A stretch of DNA of 47,051 bases. It comes from Bdellovibrionaceae bacterium UBA2339 (GTDB lineage Bacteria; Bdellovibrionota; Bdellovibrionia; Bdellovibrionales; JAMPXM01). The position numbers were made by a program, and so were the translations under genes. The notes under the pieces were generated by a model. That model searched no databases. It was not told the DNA's origin and saw only the letters and a list, made by a program, of their open reading frames with translations. The stretch spans positions 1-47,051 of the forward strand of contig DDUL01000041.1 in the NCBI GenBank assembly GCA_002344785.1. Reading direction: 5' to 3'. This document shows positions 25,141 through 33,177 of this stretch, piece by piece (positions within the stretch are counted from its first letter, which is position 1; each line of letters opens with the position of its first letter).

Positions 25141-26625
25141 TCAGTCGAAGTAGCCGTGACGGTAGAACTGCTGCGTCGACTTCTCCTGAAAGAGCCATTG
25201 GGCTCGGCCGCGCGGATCGACGGCGACATAGTAGTCGCGCGTGTCGCTCAGGCGGCTCGCGCCAATCGCGCCACTTGCTCCGCTCGCGCGATCGGCGAGT
25301 GGCGAGGCGGAGGTGTGTGGACCGGCGCGTGTTTCCCACCATGCAGGTTCGATGCGCTCAATGGGATGCGTGCTGAGAAGCTGCAACTCTTGGTGCTCGA
25401 CGTCGCTGACGGGCTCAGCTTGTCGAAGCATCAAGCTTGGACGAGGTGCGCTGACCAAATCGCGCGCGTACTGAGCGTGCGGAACAAATCCTGTCTCCTC
25501 GTCCCACTCGCCATAGGCCGGAGCTTCGGCGTGAGCCGAGCGCGGTGTGCGCGACCATGACACCGCATCTTCAGGCGCGCGCCGATCTTCGCGCCGAGCG
25601 AAGCCGCATTCGAGGCCTTCGAGCTGCAAGAGAGCCGTCAGGCGATCGATTTTCAGCGCGAGCTCTTGGCGTTGGTTCTCGCCTTCGTCGAGCAAATCAA
25701 TTTGCTGTTCGTTCTCCGGCATCGGCTCGACTTCAATTTCCAGATCCTTGATCGGATTATCGAGATCAAGTTTGGCGAGACGATTCTCAATCAAGCTCAT
25801 GAAAAATCCGCGCTCTCGCGAAGGTGTAGTGGGCTCGAGTGCGAGCTGATGCACTTGATTGGAGTACTCGCAGCGCAGACGAAGATGCAGACGGCGCACG
25901 ACGAGGCGGCGCCCCTCGAGGCGCGCGAAGAGCTGGCGGATCGCGCCGTCGATTTCGTGAAGAAGCAGCGACACCATGCCAACTGGAAAATCGAGCACGA
26001 CGTTGCGCTCAAGACGCTCACTGGATTGGTAGGGCGAAATGGCCACAGAATCGAGTCCTAAAAGCCGCCTCCGAACTTGCTCGCCGGTGGCGCCCCAGCG
26101 CTCCTGAAAACTTTCGGCTTGGAAACCGCCCACTTCACTCAAGCGCTGAAAGCCGAGCATGGCGAAAAAGGATGCGACTTGCGAGACGCGTGCGGGCGAC
26201 TCCCAGGCCTGTAGACCTTCGAGATCCAGCAGCGAGGTGAGTGGCAGTTCGCCGAGGGCCTCGCCCACATCGCCATCACGATTCATGATCCATTCGCCAT
26301 GCGCACACGCGAGGGCCTGCGCCGTCGCGGGTGAGTCGGCGATGCCGAGAAGAAGCGTCGACTCCGCGCCGAGCTGACGAAAGAGTTGGCGCACAGCCTG
26401 CGCGAGGCCTTCGGCGGACGCATACACGCGCGTGAGATAGCCAGCGGCGCAGGCGAGATCGAGAAAGAACCAAGTCCGTGTTTCACTCGAGCGATAGGTC
26501 AGCCGCGGGGAGAAGCGCAGCAGCGACTCCGCGTAAGCGGGAGCTTCGATCGGGTGCAGAGCGGTTCCGATCGCGAGGACGCAGGACGAGGCGGGGATCG
26601 ACGGGTTCGAGGAAAGCTTCGACAT
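25141..26625 (-). CDS. imuB: ImuB, Y-family polymerase-like mutasome subunit (shortened N-terminus)
   Basis: This encodes 494 residues from the ATG at 26625, preceded by AAAGGAG. ImuB is an inactive DinB-like protein that bridges ImuA, DnaE2 and the beta clamp. The segment RFSPRLTYRSSETRTWFFLD matches the second palm motif region of ImuB. ADSPATAQALACAHG, a little-finger region (LHLRLRCEYSNQVHQLALE) and a C-terminal tail with RGAQWLFQEK follow. The roughly 80-100 residues that normally precede the second palm motif, with the first catalytic carboxylate, appear to be missing or replaced. It lies between imuA and dnaE2 on the same strand. Confidence 0.85.
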   Translation of the reverse strand: MSKLSSNPSIPASSCVLAIGTALHPIEAPAYAESLLRFSPRLTYRSSETRTWFFLDLACAAGYLTRVYASAEGLAQAVRQLFRQLGAESTLLLGIADSPATAQALACAHGEWIMNRDGDVGEALGELPLTSLLDLEGLQAWESPARVSQVASFFAMLGFQRLSEVGGFQAESFQERWGATGEQVRRRLLGLDSVAISPYQSSERLERNVVLDFPVGMVSLLLHEIDGAIRQLFARLEGRRLVVRRLHLRLRCEYSNQVHQLALEPTTPSRERGFFMSLIENRLAKLDLDNPIKDLEIEVEPMPENEQQIDLLDEGENQRQELALKIDRLTALLQLEGLECGFARREDRRAPEDAVSWSRTPRSAHAEAPAYGEWDEETGFVPHAQYARDLVSAPRPSLMLRQAEPVSDVEHQELQLLSTHPIERIEPAWWETRAGPHTSASPLADRASGASGAIGASRLSDTRDYYVAVDPRGRAQWLFQEKSTQQFYRHGYFD

Positions 26626-27673
26626 GAGCGTAGCTCCTTTCGAGTCGGTGGGGTGTGGGTCGATGTTGAGCACGAGTGATCCAGACTTCGCGGCGCTCGA
26701 TGCGAAGAGCGAGAGCTGCGGCCTGATGCAGCTGCTGGATGGCCGATGAGTGAGAGGCTTTCTGGCTGATCGGCTGATGGGGCTGTGTCGCTTGAGACTC
26801 AGCCCCCGCTGTGAGTGTGGACGATGCCTTGAGATGCGTCTTCGATTCGAAGCTCAAAGGAGAATGCTCAAGATCGGTGAGTAGAATCAGAGCCGCTCCG
26901 GAGCGACGAGCTTGCGCGAGGAGTTGGCGAATCTCCGTTGGTCGAAGCGGCGCACGAGAAACTTGACTCGAGCGCGCGCGACGATCGACGGCGGTTCGCG
27001 AAGCAGGGAAGGCCTCTTGTCCACGAGCAGAGTCGTCACTCCGGAGTTGATGCTGAATTGAATGTTGCGGGCCGGAGCCCACCGGTGCTGCGCCCGCCGC
27101 GCTCGACAAGTTCGAGCTTGGCCAAGCTGATCTCGACAAGTTCGAGACTTCGGTGCGCAGATCGAGAACCACAAGACTGAAAGCTCGCGTGGCCAAAATT
27201 TCTTGCCAGGCCCAAGCCGAGCGTCGCTCTTGTTCACGCGTGTCGCGCGGCGTGTGCACGCAAAGCAAAGCTTCGGGCTGCACGCGCCAGCTGGCGGCGA
27301 GACCCGCGGGATTGAGGCGAAGTCGCGAATCACTATGCACCCACGCGACGGCTTGACCTCGTTGAGTGAGTGGCGCCATGGATCGTGCGATGAGAGTTGT
27401 GGCGCCGCATCCCCAGGGAGCCTCGATCCAACTCAGCTCACCGCGAGGCCAGCCGCCGCCGACCACGAAGCTGTCGAGCGACGCCCACTGCGACGCGAGC
27501 CCCTGCGCGGGGCGCACCTGTTCGTCGCTCAATAGCTGAGCGCCGAGCTCGCGCCGAAGTTCGGCGAGTCGCGGGTTGCGTGAGGCCGCGGACGCCTCAA
27601 GTTGGATTTCACAATCGATTTTAGACAAAGCGATTCCCTTCGCGCCGATCGGGCGCGTGAAAAAATGCATCAA
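26483..27673 (-). CDS. imuA: ImuA, RecA-like mutasome protein
   Basis: This encodes 396 residues. A RecA-like core is visible: GGWPRGELSWIEAPWGCGAT for the loop corresponding to Walker A, VAWVHSDSRLRLNPAGLAAS, and a hydrophobic strand FSLVVLDLRTEVS for Walker B. The P-loop lysine is not seen (GCGATT), as in many ImuA proteins. A Ser/Gln-rich linker region around residues 190-230 carries short repeats. The C-terminal part (TEIRQLLAQARRSGAALILLT) and ALRIERREVWITRAQHRPT fit the end of the family. The frame continues past the imuB start, giving a 143-base overlap. ImuA supports DnaE2-dependent mutagenesis after DNA damage. Confidence 0.85.
   Translation of the reverse strand: MMHFFTRPIGAKGIALSKIDCEIQLEASAASRNPRLAELRRELGAQLLSDEQVRPAQGLASQWASLDSFVVGGGWPRGELSWIEAPWGCGATTLIARSMAPLTQRGQAVAWVHSDSRLRLNPAGLAASWRVQPEALLCVHTPRDTREQERRSAWAWQEILATRAFSLVVLDLRTEVSNLSRSAWPSSNLSSAAGAAPVGSGPQHSIQHQLRSDDSARGQEAFPASRTAVDRRARSSQVSRAPLRPTEIRQLLAQARRSGAALILLTDLEHSPLSFESKTHLKASSTLTAGAESQATQPHQPISQKASHSSAIQQLHQAAALALRIERREVWITRAQHRPTPHRLERSYAHVEAFLEPVDPRLVLRPRDRNRSAPDRSSRLRGVAAALLPAADLSLE
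27102..27146. repeat. Duplicated palindromic 15-mer inside imuA
   Basis: CTCGACAAGTTCGAG occurs at 27102-27116 and 27132-27146, thirty bases apart. Each copy is itself an inverted repeat with five-base arms. The copies encode the SNLS part of the linker on the minus strand. Confidence 0.7.
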
Positions 27674-27698
27674 GTTGTACAGTCAGTTCCGGCGGCCT

Positions 27699-27768
27699 CT
27701 GATTACATGCATCTGATTACATGCTTCTGATCAGTGGCATTTGATCAGTGGCATTTGATCAAACGGCC
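27699..27768. repeat. 14-bp tandem repeats upstream of imuA
   Basis: Five 14-base units in a row: CTGATTACATGCAT, CTGATTACATGCTT, CTGATCAGTGGCAT, TTGATCAGTGGCAT and a degenerate TTGATCAAACGGCC. They fill most of the 120 bases between lexA and imuA, so they are probably part of the imuA promoter and a candidate regulator site. Confidence 0.85.
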
Positions 27769-27793
27769 AGCTTTATCTGGCCAAGCGTGCGGG

Positions 27794-28567
27794 TTACCAG
27801 AACTTGCGGATCAGGCCGACCACCACGCCGCGAATTTGTACGGCACGAGGGTCACACCAAATCGAGGTCATCTCAGAGTTCGCAGGCCTCAGTTCCACTT
27901 TCGGTCTCTGCTGGCGATCGTCGGACTTGTGAATGTAGAAGCGCTTCACCGTGGCTTCTTCTTGGCCGCGCTCACTTTCGACCACAGCGACGACGATCTC
28001 GCCGTTATGCGCTTGGCTTTGGCGCTGCACGAGAATCACATCGCCATCAAGAATACCGTCGTCGATCATCGAACGACCGCGCACACGAAGCGCGAAGGTG
28101 CGATCCGGCGCCTTAACGAGCGAGGCCGGCACATCGATGAACTCGTCGTTCTCATAGGCTTCCAGCGGTGCTCCAGCTGCGACACGACCGAGAAGCGGCA
28201 GTTGCACGGCCTCGGGTGTGGGCTCGCCACTTGCGGCCATCGGAACGGCGGCGCGCTCGCGCTCTTCGACGATTTCTTGATATGCCGAGGACGATCGCAG
28301 CAAGCGAATCGCTCGCTTTTGATTGCCGCCGCCCAAGGCGATGTAGTGTTTGGCCTCGAGCTGTTTCAAGTAGCGTTGCGCGGAATTGAAAGAGGCGAAG
28401 CCAAAGTGCGAGCAGATCTCCTGATAGGTGGGCGCCATTCCATTGAGCCGCGCATAGCCTTCAAGAAACTCGAGCACGACCTTCTCTTTGGGCGTGAGTG
28501 GCGTCGGCGCTGTTTCATGGGCCCGTTCGTCGATTCTTTCGAGCTGTGGAAAAGTCTGTTTATCCAT
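27794..28567 (-). CDS. lexA: LexA repressor
   Basis: This encodes 257 residues from the ATG at 28567, preceded by an AGGGGTAGGG stretch; the longer frame to 28783 is not family-like. The N-terminal winged HTH reads LTPKEKVVLEFLEGYARLNG, then APTYQEICSHFGFASFNSAQ. The autocleavage site is Ala131-Gly132 in GRVAAGAPLEA, with catalytic Ser166 (GRSMIDDGI) and Lys208 (ATVKRF). LexA represses SOS genes until activated RecA triggers its self-cleavage. It is about 50 residues longer than E. coli LexA, because of a linker of about 30 residues and an N-terminal extension. The imuA-imuB-dnaE2 genes follow on the same strand. Confidence 0.95.
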   Translation of the reverse strand: MDKQTFPQLERIDERAHETAPTPLTPKEKVVLEFLEGYARLNGMAPTYQEICSHFGFASFNSAQRYLKQLEAKHYIALGGGNQKRAIRLLRSSSAYQEIVEERERAAVPMAASGEPTPEAVQLPLLGRVAAGAPLEAYENDEFIDVPASLVKAPDRTFALRVRGRSMIDDGILDGDVILVQRQSQAHNGEIVVAVVESERGQEEATVKRFYIHKSDDRQQRPKVELRPANSEMTSIWCDPRAVQIRGVVVGLIRKFW

Positions 28568-28594
28568 CGTCCCTACCCCTAGCGTCGCAGATGT

Positions 28595-28633
28595 GTGTAA
28601 GTCGCGTGCGAGTAACGTGTAACTGATGTGTAA
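28595..28633 (-). promoter_or_regulatory. Candidate LexA operator: phased TTACAC repeats
   Basis: GTGTAA occurs on the plus strand at 28595-28600, 28617-28622 and 28628-28633 (TTACAC on the coding strand). The spacings of 22 and 11 bases keep all copies on one helix face. They lie between the predicted -10 box and the lexA start, where an autorepressor would act. Confidence 0.55.
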
Positions 28634-28660
28634 GTTAGGAGTAAATTCTGTGAGGGTCAA
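28632..28660 (-). promoter_or_regulatory. Predicted sigma70-type promoter of lexA
   Basis: On the minus strand TTGACC (28660-28655) and TAACTT (28637-28632) are separated by 17 bases, the ideal spacing. The -10 box adjoins the phased TTACAC repeats. Confidence 0.55.
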
Positions 28661-28850
28661 GGCCCTCGCACGAAACTGGACGCTGGCCGAGATTCGGACG
28701 GAAGTGTCCGAAATTACGGGACTAACTAAGTTCTGACCCAGGGCCACAGGGCTGTCGACTATGCGCATCATCAAGAAAGCCAATTGCTCATGCCCTACTC
28801 GGCCAAGGCTACAATGAGAAAACGCAGCAGAAGCTCAGAAGGGGGTCGCA

Positions 28851-29267
28851 TTGAAACTTCATTTCATTGTCCATGCACTCGCAATGGGACTCGCGATGGG
28901 AGTGACCTTCGGAGCGAAGGCGCAGACCGAGGCGACATCGAAGACACAGCAAGAGCGCGACTTGAAGGACTTGAAGGAGATGGCAGAGCTCGCTTGTGCT
29001 CCCGGAAAGTTTTTCGACACTTGCTTTGATTGGACGAAGCCGCCGTCAAAGTTGGCGAAGAGTGCGAAGGCTTACCAAGCCACCGCGCCTTGTGAGTCGC
29101 TCGGCTTTGAGTTGCTTCGGAATTGCAGCTCAAAGACCAAAGAGCCGAAGATGCGCGATCTCGTCATGTGTTCGTTGAAAGATGGACCGCGACGCTTTGG
29201 TCTCAAGCTCAGCGAGGCCTCCGTCTGCCAGGCCAAAGAGTTAAGCCAGATCGAGGAAACTTTATGA
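28851..29267 (+). CDS. Small secreted protein with cysteines
   Basis: This encodes 138 residues from a TTG start preceded by AAGGGGG about six bases away. A signal peptide ends GVTFGAKAQ near residue 25. The mature part is basic and helical with about six cysteines (ELACAPGKFFDTCFDW, TAPCESLG, LRNCSSKT, LVMCSLKDG, SVCQAKEL). No family recognised. Its stop overlaps the ATG of the next gene by four bases, so the two exported proteins are translated together. Confidence 0.65.
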   Translation: MKLHFIVHALAMGLAMGVTFGAKAQTEATSKTQQERDLKDLKEMAELACAPGKFFDTCFDWTKPPSKLAKSAKAYQATAPCESLGFELLRNCSSKTKEPKMRDLVMCSLKDGPRRFGLKLSEASVCQAKELSQIEETL

Positions 29268-30082
29268 CGAATCGAAAGCAACACAACCTCATCGCGATCA
29301 GTTTGATCGGCATCATGAGCCTTCCGACTTTGGCTTGGACGCAAACGCAAACCCCCGCGCCCTCCGGATCGGAAACTTCCGTCGAAGAAACGCGAGCCAG
29401 CATGCGCGCGATGAGCCGATGCATTGACCGCGTCGACGACATTCTCGGCGCCGAGGCCAACATCTATCAGCGTGAGGGCGTGAATTTCAATCGAGGCTAC
29501 GCTCCTGATCTGCGCGACACACCCAATGCTCGTCCGCGAGATGTCTTGCGACTCAACCTCATCTACAACGATGAGTTTTACACCGCCGATTATCCCATCC
29601 CGATGACTCGAGACTCTCAGGGGCGAGAGCAGTCCAACTATCTATGGACGAATCATGAAATGCGCCTTGAAATCCCGAGCGCCAATGGCACGAGAGCATT
29701 TTGCGTGACCTTCCGAGCGAACTTCATCGTGGCGGACGAGTCCACGCAGTTCGCTGCGGCTCCGCCGGCTCAATGCGAAGGCCGCACCTCGGTCGTCGCG
29801 CAAAGACAGACAGGATCAGAGCGGCAACGAGGCCTTCGCAACGTCGAAAAGAGATTGAGCTCGGAGTTGGGCGTGATCTTGCGCCGGTCGCGACGTGTGG
29901 CTAACGACGAAGCTGGCTTCGCCGATCATCCGCGCCACCGTCAGGTGATGGAGCGTGCGCAACACACGGACTGGTCGATCTGTCGGGGCGTTTCGGCCGA
30001 GATCGATCGCGTCGTCACCGCATTGATCGAGTTTCAACAGCAGCACGCGACGCCCGAGTCGAAGCCGCGCACGCGGCGCTAG
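29264..30082 (+). CDS. Exported protein of unknown function
   Basis: This encodes 272 residues from the ATG at 29264, preceded by GAGG and overlapping the upstream stop (ATGA). A signal peptide (IAISLIGIMSLPTLAWTQ) precedes a polar mature region. The middle (RPRDVLRLNLIYNDEFYTAD, then SNYLWTNHEMRLEIPSANG and RAFCVTFRANFIV) looks like a small beta-rich domain. The last 100 residues are basic and helical. No known family is recognised. It is probably a periplasmic partner of the coupled upstream gene. Confidence 0.65.
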   Translation: MTNRKQHNLIAISLIGIMSLPTLAWTQTQTPAPSGSETSVEETRASMRAMSRCIDRVDDILGAEANIYQREGVNFNRGYAPDLRDTPNARPRDVLRLNLIYNDEFYTADYPIPMTRDSQGREQSNYLWTNHEMRLEIPSANGTRAFCVTFRANFIVADESTQFAAAPPAQCEGRTSVVAQRQTGSERQRGLRNVEKRLSSELGVILRRSRRVANDEAGFADHPRHRQVMERAQHTDWSICRGVSAEIDRVVTALIEFQQQHATPESKPRTRR

Positions 30083-30156
30083 GCGCGGCCACGCCGCAAA
30101 AGCCTGTCAGGTCCAAAGAATCAGAGCCAAAGAATCAGGGCTGAAAAATCAGAGGC

Positions 30157-31017
30157 TTAGAAAATGTAGCGACCGCTCAGCGCCAGACCTGTGGCGTCCA
30201 CCGAGCCGCCGATTTTCAGATTCGGCTGCGCGGGATCTTTCAATAGCAGGGCGTAGTTCACGCGGCGGAACATGAGTTCCATTTCAAAGTTCGCATTGAC
30301 CTCGACACCGGCGCCAATCTGAAAGCCCACGCGCGGTCCCAAGTCAAAAGTTCCACCGCGCACATTCGAGCGCGTGAGGATCGGCAAGTTCACGCCGACA
30401 GGAAAGTAGAAGCTCTTCGGCGCGCGCCACTCAAGACCCGCGGCCAACACATTGCTCTGATACGTCGGCTTCGCATCGCCAGTGAGTGCTGTCGTTGTCT
30501 GGCCCGCGTTCGGTCCGTTCAGAATACGAAAAGTCGCCGCACCCACTTCGCGCTCGCGTTCGATGTTGAGCGAAGTGAACCAGTTGAAGCGGTAAGGAGC
30601 GTAGTCGCCTTCATAGGCAAACGACGACCAGCGCAGCTCGATCGCCGGCGTGGAGCCCGAGCTCAGCTCGGTGGTCGCGACCGTCGCGTTGTCGATGTCG
30701 ACGTTCGCGCCTTGCAGTGAGGGAGCCGCCGCGATGGTGAAGCCGACGCGCAGTTTGCGAGTCACTCGGCGATGCAGATCCACCAATTCGCGCGGTGTTC
30801 CGGGTGCGAGGACCACGCGTGCGGCCTCGGGTGCTGCGGCGGGCGTCGCTTCGGTCGCAGGCTTGCGCGCGGTCGTCTTCTTCTTGGGAGGCAGCGACTT
30901 CGACGGCATCTTGGTCAGCTCAGTGGCCGAGGCCAAAGGCCCAAGACCGCTGACGACGAGAGCCGCGATCACCAATGCGAGGGACGACGAACGAAGTTGT
31001 GCCGAGATGGACTGCAT
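30157..31017 (-). CDS. Putative outer-membrane beta-barrel protein
   Basis: This encodes 286 residues from the ATG at 31017, preceded by GGAGG five bases away. A signal peptide (SLALVIAALVVSGLGPLASA) leads into a Lys/Ala/Pro-rich linker (residues about 35-65). The remaining 210 residues are beta-rich, with repeated alternating strands (LRVGFTIAAAPSLQ, LRWSSFAYEGDY, VRGGTFDLGPRVGFQIGAGV), and end ALSGRYIF with a terminal phenylalanine. This fits an outer-membrane barrel. No specific family is assigned. Confidence 0.65.
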   Translation of the reverse strand: MQSISAQLRSSSLALVIAALVVSGLGPLASATELTKMPSKSLPPKKKTTARKPATEATPAAAPEAARVVLAPGTPRELVDLHRRVTRKLRVGFTIAAAPSLQGANVDIDNATVATTELSSGSTPAIELRWSSFAYEGDYAPYRFNWFTSLNIEREREVGAATFRILNGPNAGQTTTALTGDAKPTYQSNVLAAGLEWRAPKSFYFPVGVNLPILTRSNVRGGTFDLGPRVGFQIGAGVEVNANFEMELMFRRVNYALLLKDPAQPNLKIGGSVDATGLALSGRYIF

Positions 31018-31425
31018 GTGAGCCTCCGGAAACATTTTGAAAATGTGCTCATCGGTTAGCGCGAGTTGGGGAGCTGGGCAAGCCTGAAACTGCCGCGCTT
31101 GCGTGTGCGGGCTGAATTGTAAGTGTTTAAAAGTATTGCGAAATTCACCAACTCGGCCGCGCGTAGTTCATGTTTGAAGCCGAGGGCGCACGCCGCCGGG
31201 CTCTGGCGGATGTGAAATTACGCTGAAGTTTCAGACCCTTGGCGGGCCGTTGGCCTTGGGCAGCAGGTCAAGATTGGCGGGCGGGGTCTGGGAATCTGCA
31301 CACTCAAGCGTGGCAGCTCTGGAGTCTCAAAATGAGCAGCTTTCACCCTCACATTCGCCAAGCTAGGTCTTTGAATCTAAACTGGAATTCATGTCGTCCG
31401 CGGTCCCGCGGGTGGGGGTGAAGTC
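31018..31425. other. Intergenic region between divergent genes
   Basis: About 400 bases with no supported gene, presumably holding both divergent promoters. No strong repeats or structured RNA were recognised. Confidence 0.4.
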
Positions 31426-33003
31426 GTGAGAAAGTCGCGCGAAAATTCGTCGTCGCCATCGGCATCGCCAACGAAATTGCCAACGAAATTGAAATTGTAC
31501 AAGTCGTCGCGAGCCGCACAGTTGGCCGTCGTGTGCACGCTGGCGGTGTTGGTGTTGGCGTATCAAAACTGCGGCAAACCCTTTGCGGCGCAGACGGCGG
31601 ATCAGCTGGGTCTGACCTCGTCGGGTGGAACGGGAGAACTTGCGGCGGATTTGAGTATTGAGCAGGGAAAAGTCGGCGTGGTGGAGATCGCGTTGCCGAT
31701 TTCGATAGGCGTTGATGGCGAAACCAGCGTGCAGTTCACCAACTTGGCCAGCGAGGCCTCGGATCGCGCGCTGACTTATGCGTCGACGCGCGTGCGTGTG
31801 CGTGCGGGCGACACTTCGCTGCGCATTCCAGTGCCGACGTCGCGCTTTCCGGTGTTGGCGACAGCGCGGGATTTTGGATTGCGAATCTCGGTGGATGGCG
31901 CGGTTTCTTATTCGCGAGAGTTGCGCGTGCAAGTGAGGCCAGCGGCGCTGGTGCCGTCGCTGCCTGCGGCATTGCCCTCGGTGAGCACGGATCCGCGTCG
32001 CTTTGTGGGCGTCGGTGGGGCGCAGTTGTCGCCGCTGCCGGTGTACTTGCAATTGCTCGATGGCGCGAGTCAGGTGATGCCGGCGAATGCGACTTTGTGC
32101 GGGACGTTTGACAACGACACGCGCTGCGCGGGCGTGCTGAACGCGGCGAACTCGACCGACAGCGTGCTGTTGAGTCTGGCGTCGCCGACGGTGAAGCTGC
32201 GAGCTCAGTACGCGATCACGTGCCTGCGCGGCGTGGATTCCAATTTGCGATGTATGGAAGTGCCGCGACCGGGTGCCACGCCGGTGTCGGCGTTCACGAC
32301 GACGCCGGAGCTGGTGATGAACATGGGCGCGATCGTCGATCACGGCGTGAGCTCGGGTTGGGTGCATGGACTGTTGGCGACAGGTGAGGTGAAGTGGGTG
32401 CGCACGGCGCCTGATAACTACGGCGTGAATCAGACTGTGGCGGCGGCGGAGGCGTTGGTGTCGATCGACTCCGCTCAACATCATGTTTGCGGTTTGAGCT
32501 CGGGCGGTAATTTGTATTGCTCGTACAACGGAAACCGCGTGTTTCGCGCGATCACTTTGCCGGCGTCGGCATTGGCTCTGGCGTCGTCGTCGGGTAACAC
32601 AGCGGCGGGCGTGCAGGCGCATGTTTGCGCGCTGTTGTCGGATGGCAGTGTGGGATGTTTCCGCGAGAACGTGGACACGTCGGCGAACATTCTGGATCCG
32701 CCGTTTTCGGCTGTGAGTTTGGTGCAAGGCCTCAGTGGCGCGACGAAGTTGGCGATGGGTTATCAGTTTGGCTGCGCGCTGTTGTCTGACGGTAGCGTGA
32801 AGTGTTGGGGTAGCAATTCGGACGGACAGCTGGGCAACAACACCTACATCAATACGGATTTTTCAGCGGTGACGGTGCAAGGCTTGGATGAACCGATCGA
32901 AGAACTGGCGGCGGCGCCCTCGGGATTGGCGATGTTGGCTCGAGGTCAAAGCGGCCGCTGGTATGCTTGGGGGCGCTTGAGCTGGGATCGTCGACTCCCC
33001 TAA
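31426..33003 (+). CDS. RCC1-like repeat envelope protein
   Basis: This encodes 525 residues from a GTG start. A basic N-terminus and hydrophobic segment (AAQLAVVCTLAVLVLAYQNCG) give a probable lipobox-like cysteine near residue 49. Residues about 50-200 are beta-rich (VEIALPISIGVDGE, Calx-beta-like in style). From residue about 300, RCC1-type repeats appear (HVCGLSSGGNLYC, HVCALLSDGSVGCF, FGCALLSDGSVKCWGSNSDG), a seven-bladed propeller in other proteins. Only three or four repeat units are visible and the frame ends at RWYAWGRLSWDRRLP. The next frame begins GALELGSSTPLNSG, which looks like more of the repeat, so a frameshift is possible. Confidence 0.75.
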   Translation: MRKSRENSSSPSASPTKLPTKLKLYKSSRAAQLAVVCTLAVLVLAYQNCGKPFAAQTADQLGLTSSGGTGELAADLSIEQGKVGVVEIALPISIGVDGETSVQFTNLASEASDRALTYASTRVRVRAGDTSLRIPVPTSRFPVLATARDFGLRISVDGAVSYSRELRVQVRPAALVPSLPAALPSVSTDPRRFVGVGGAQLSPLPVYLQLLDGASQVMPANATLCGTFDNDTRCAGVLNAANSTDSVLLSLASPTVKLRAQYAITCLRGVDSNLRCMEVPRPGATPVSAFTTTPELVMNMGAIVDHGVSSGWVHGLLATGEVKWVRTAPDNYGVNQTVAAAEALVSIDSAQHHVCGLSSGGNLYCSYNGNRVFRAITLPASALALASSSGNTAAGVQAHVCALLSDGSVGCFRENVDTSANILDPPFSAVSLVQGLSGATKLAMGYQFGCALLSDGSVKCWGSNSDGQLGNNTYINTDFSAVTVQGLDEPIEELAAAPSGLAMLARGQSGRWYAWGRLSWDRRLP

Positions 33004-33177
33004 ACTCTGGGCCACTTCAAGGTGCTCGCTCACATTTCGTTCCCGGCACAGTTCGTAAAAGTTGCGTTTTAGGCTCAACTGAATTGACGCTGCGGGGACC
33101 TCAGCCGCAAGCTCGTTTCTGTGGACCTGTCCTCTCGCGCGCTTCGAGTGTTGATCGAAGCGAGAGGGGCTTTCGTC

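Noticed and set aside
28595..28660. Canonical Bdellovibrio LexA box TTAC-N3-GTAA in the lexA promoter
   Set aside because: No exact match was found; the nearest is TTACTCCTAA, one base short and imperfect. Only the direct-repeat pattern is reported.
31363..32727. A 454-residue minus-strand open frame
   Set aside because: It is fully antisense to the RCC1-like gene, Arg/His/Gln-rich and without a ribosome-binding site, so it is a GC-driven shadow frame.
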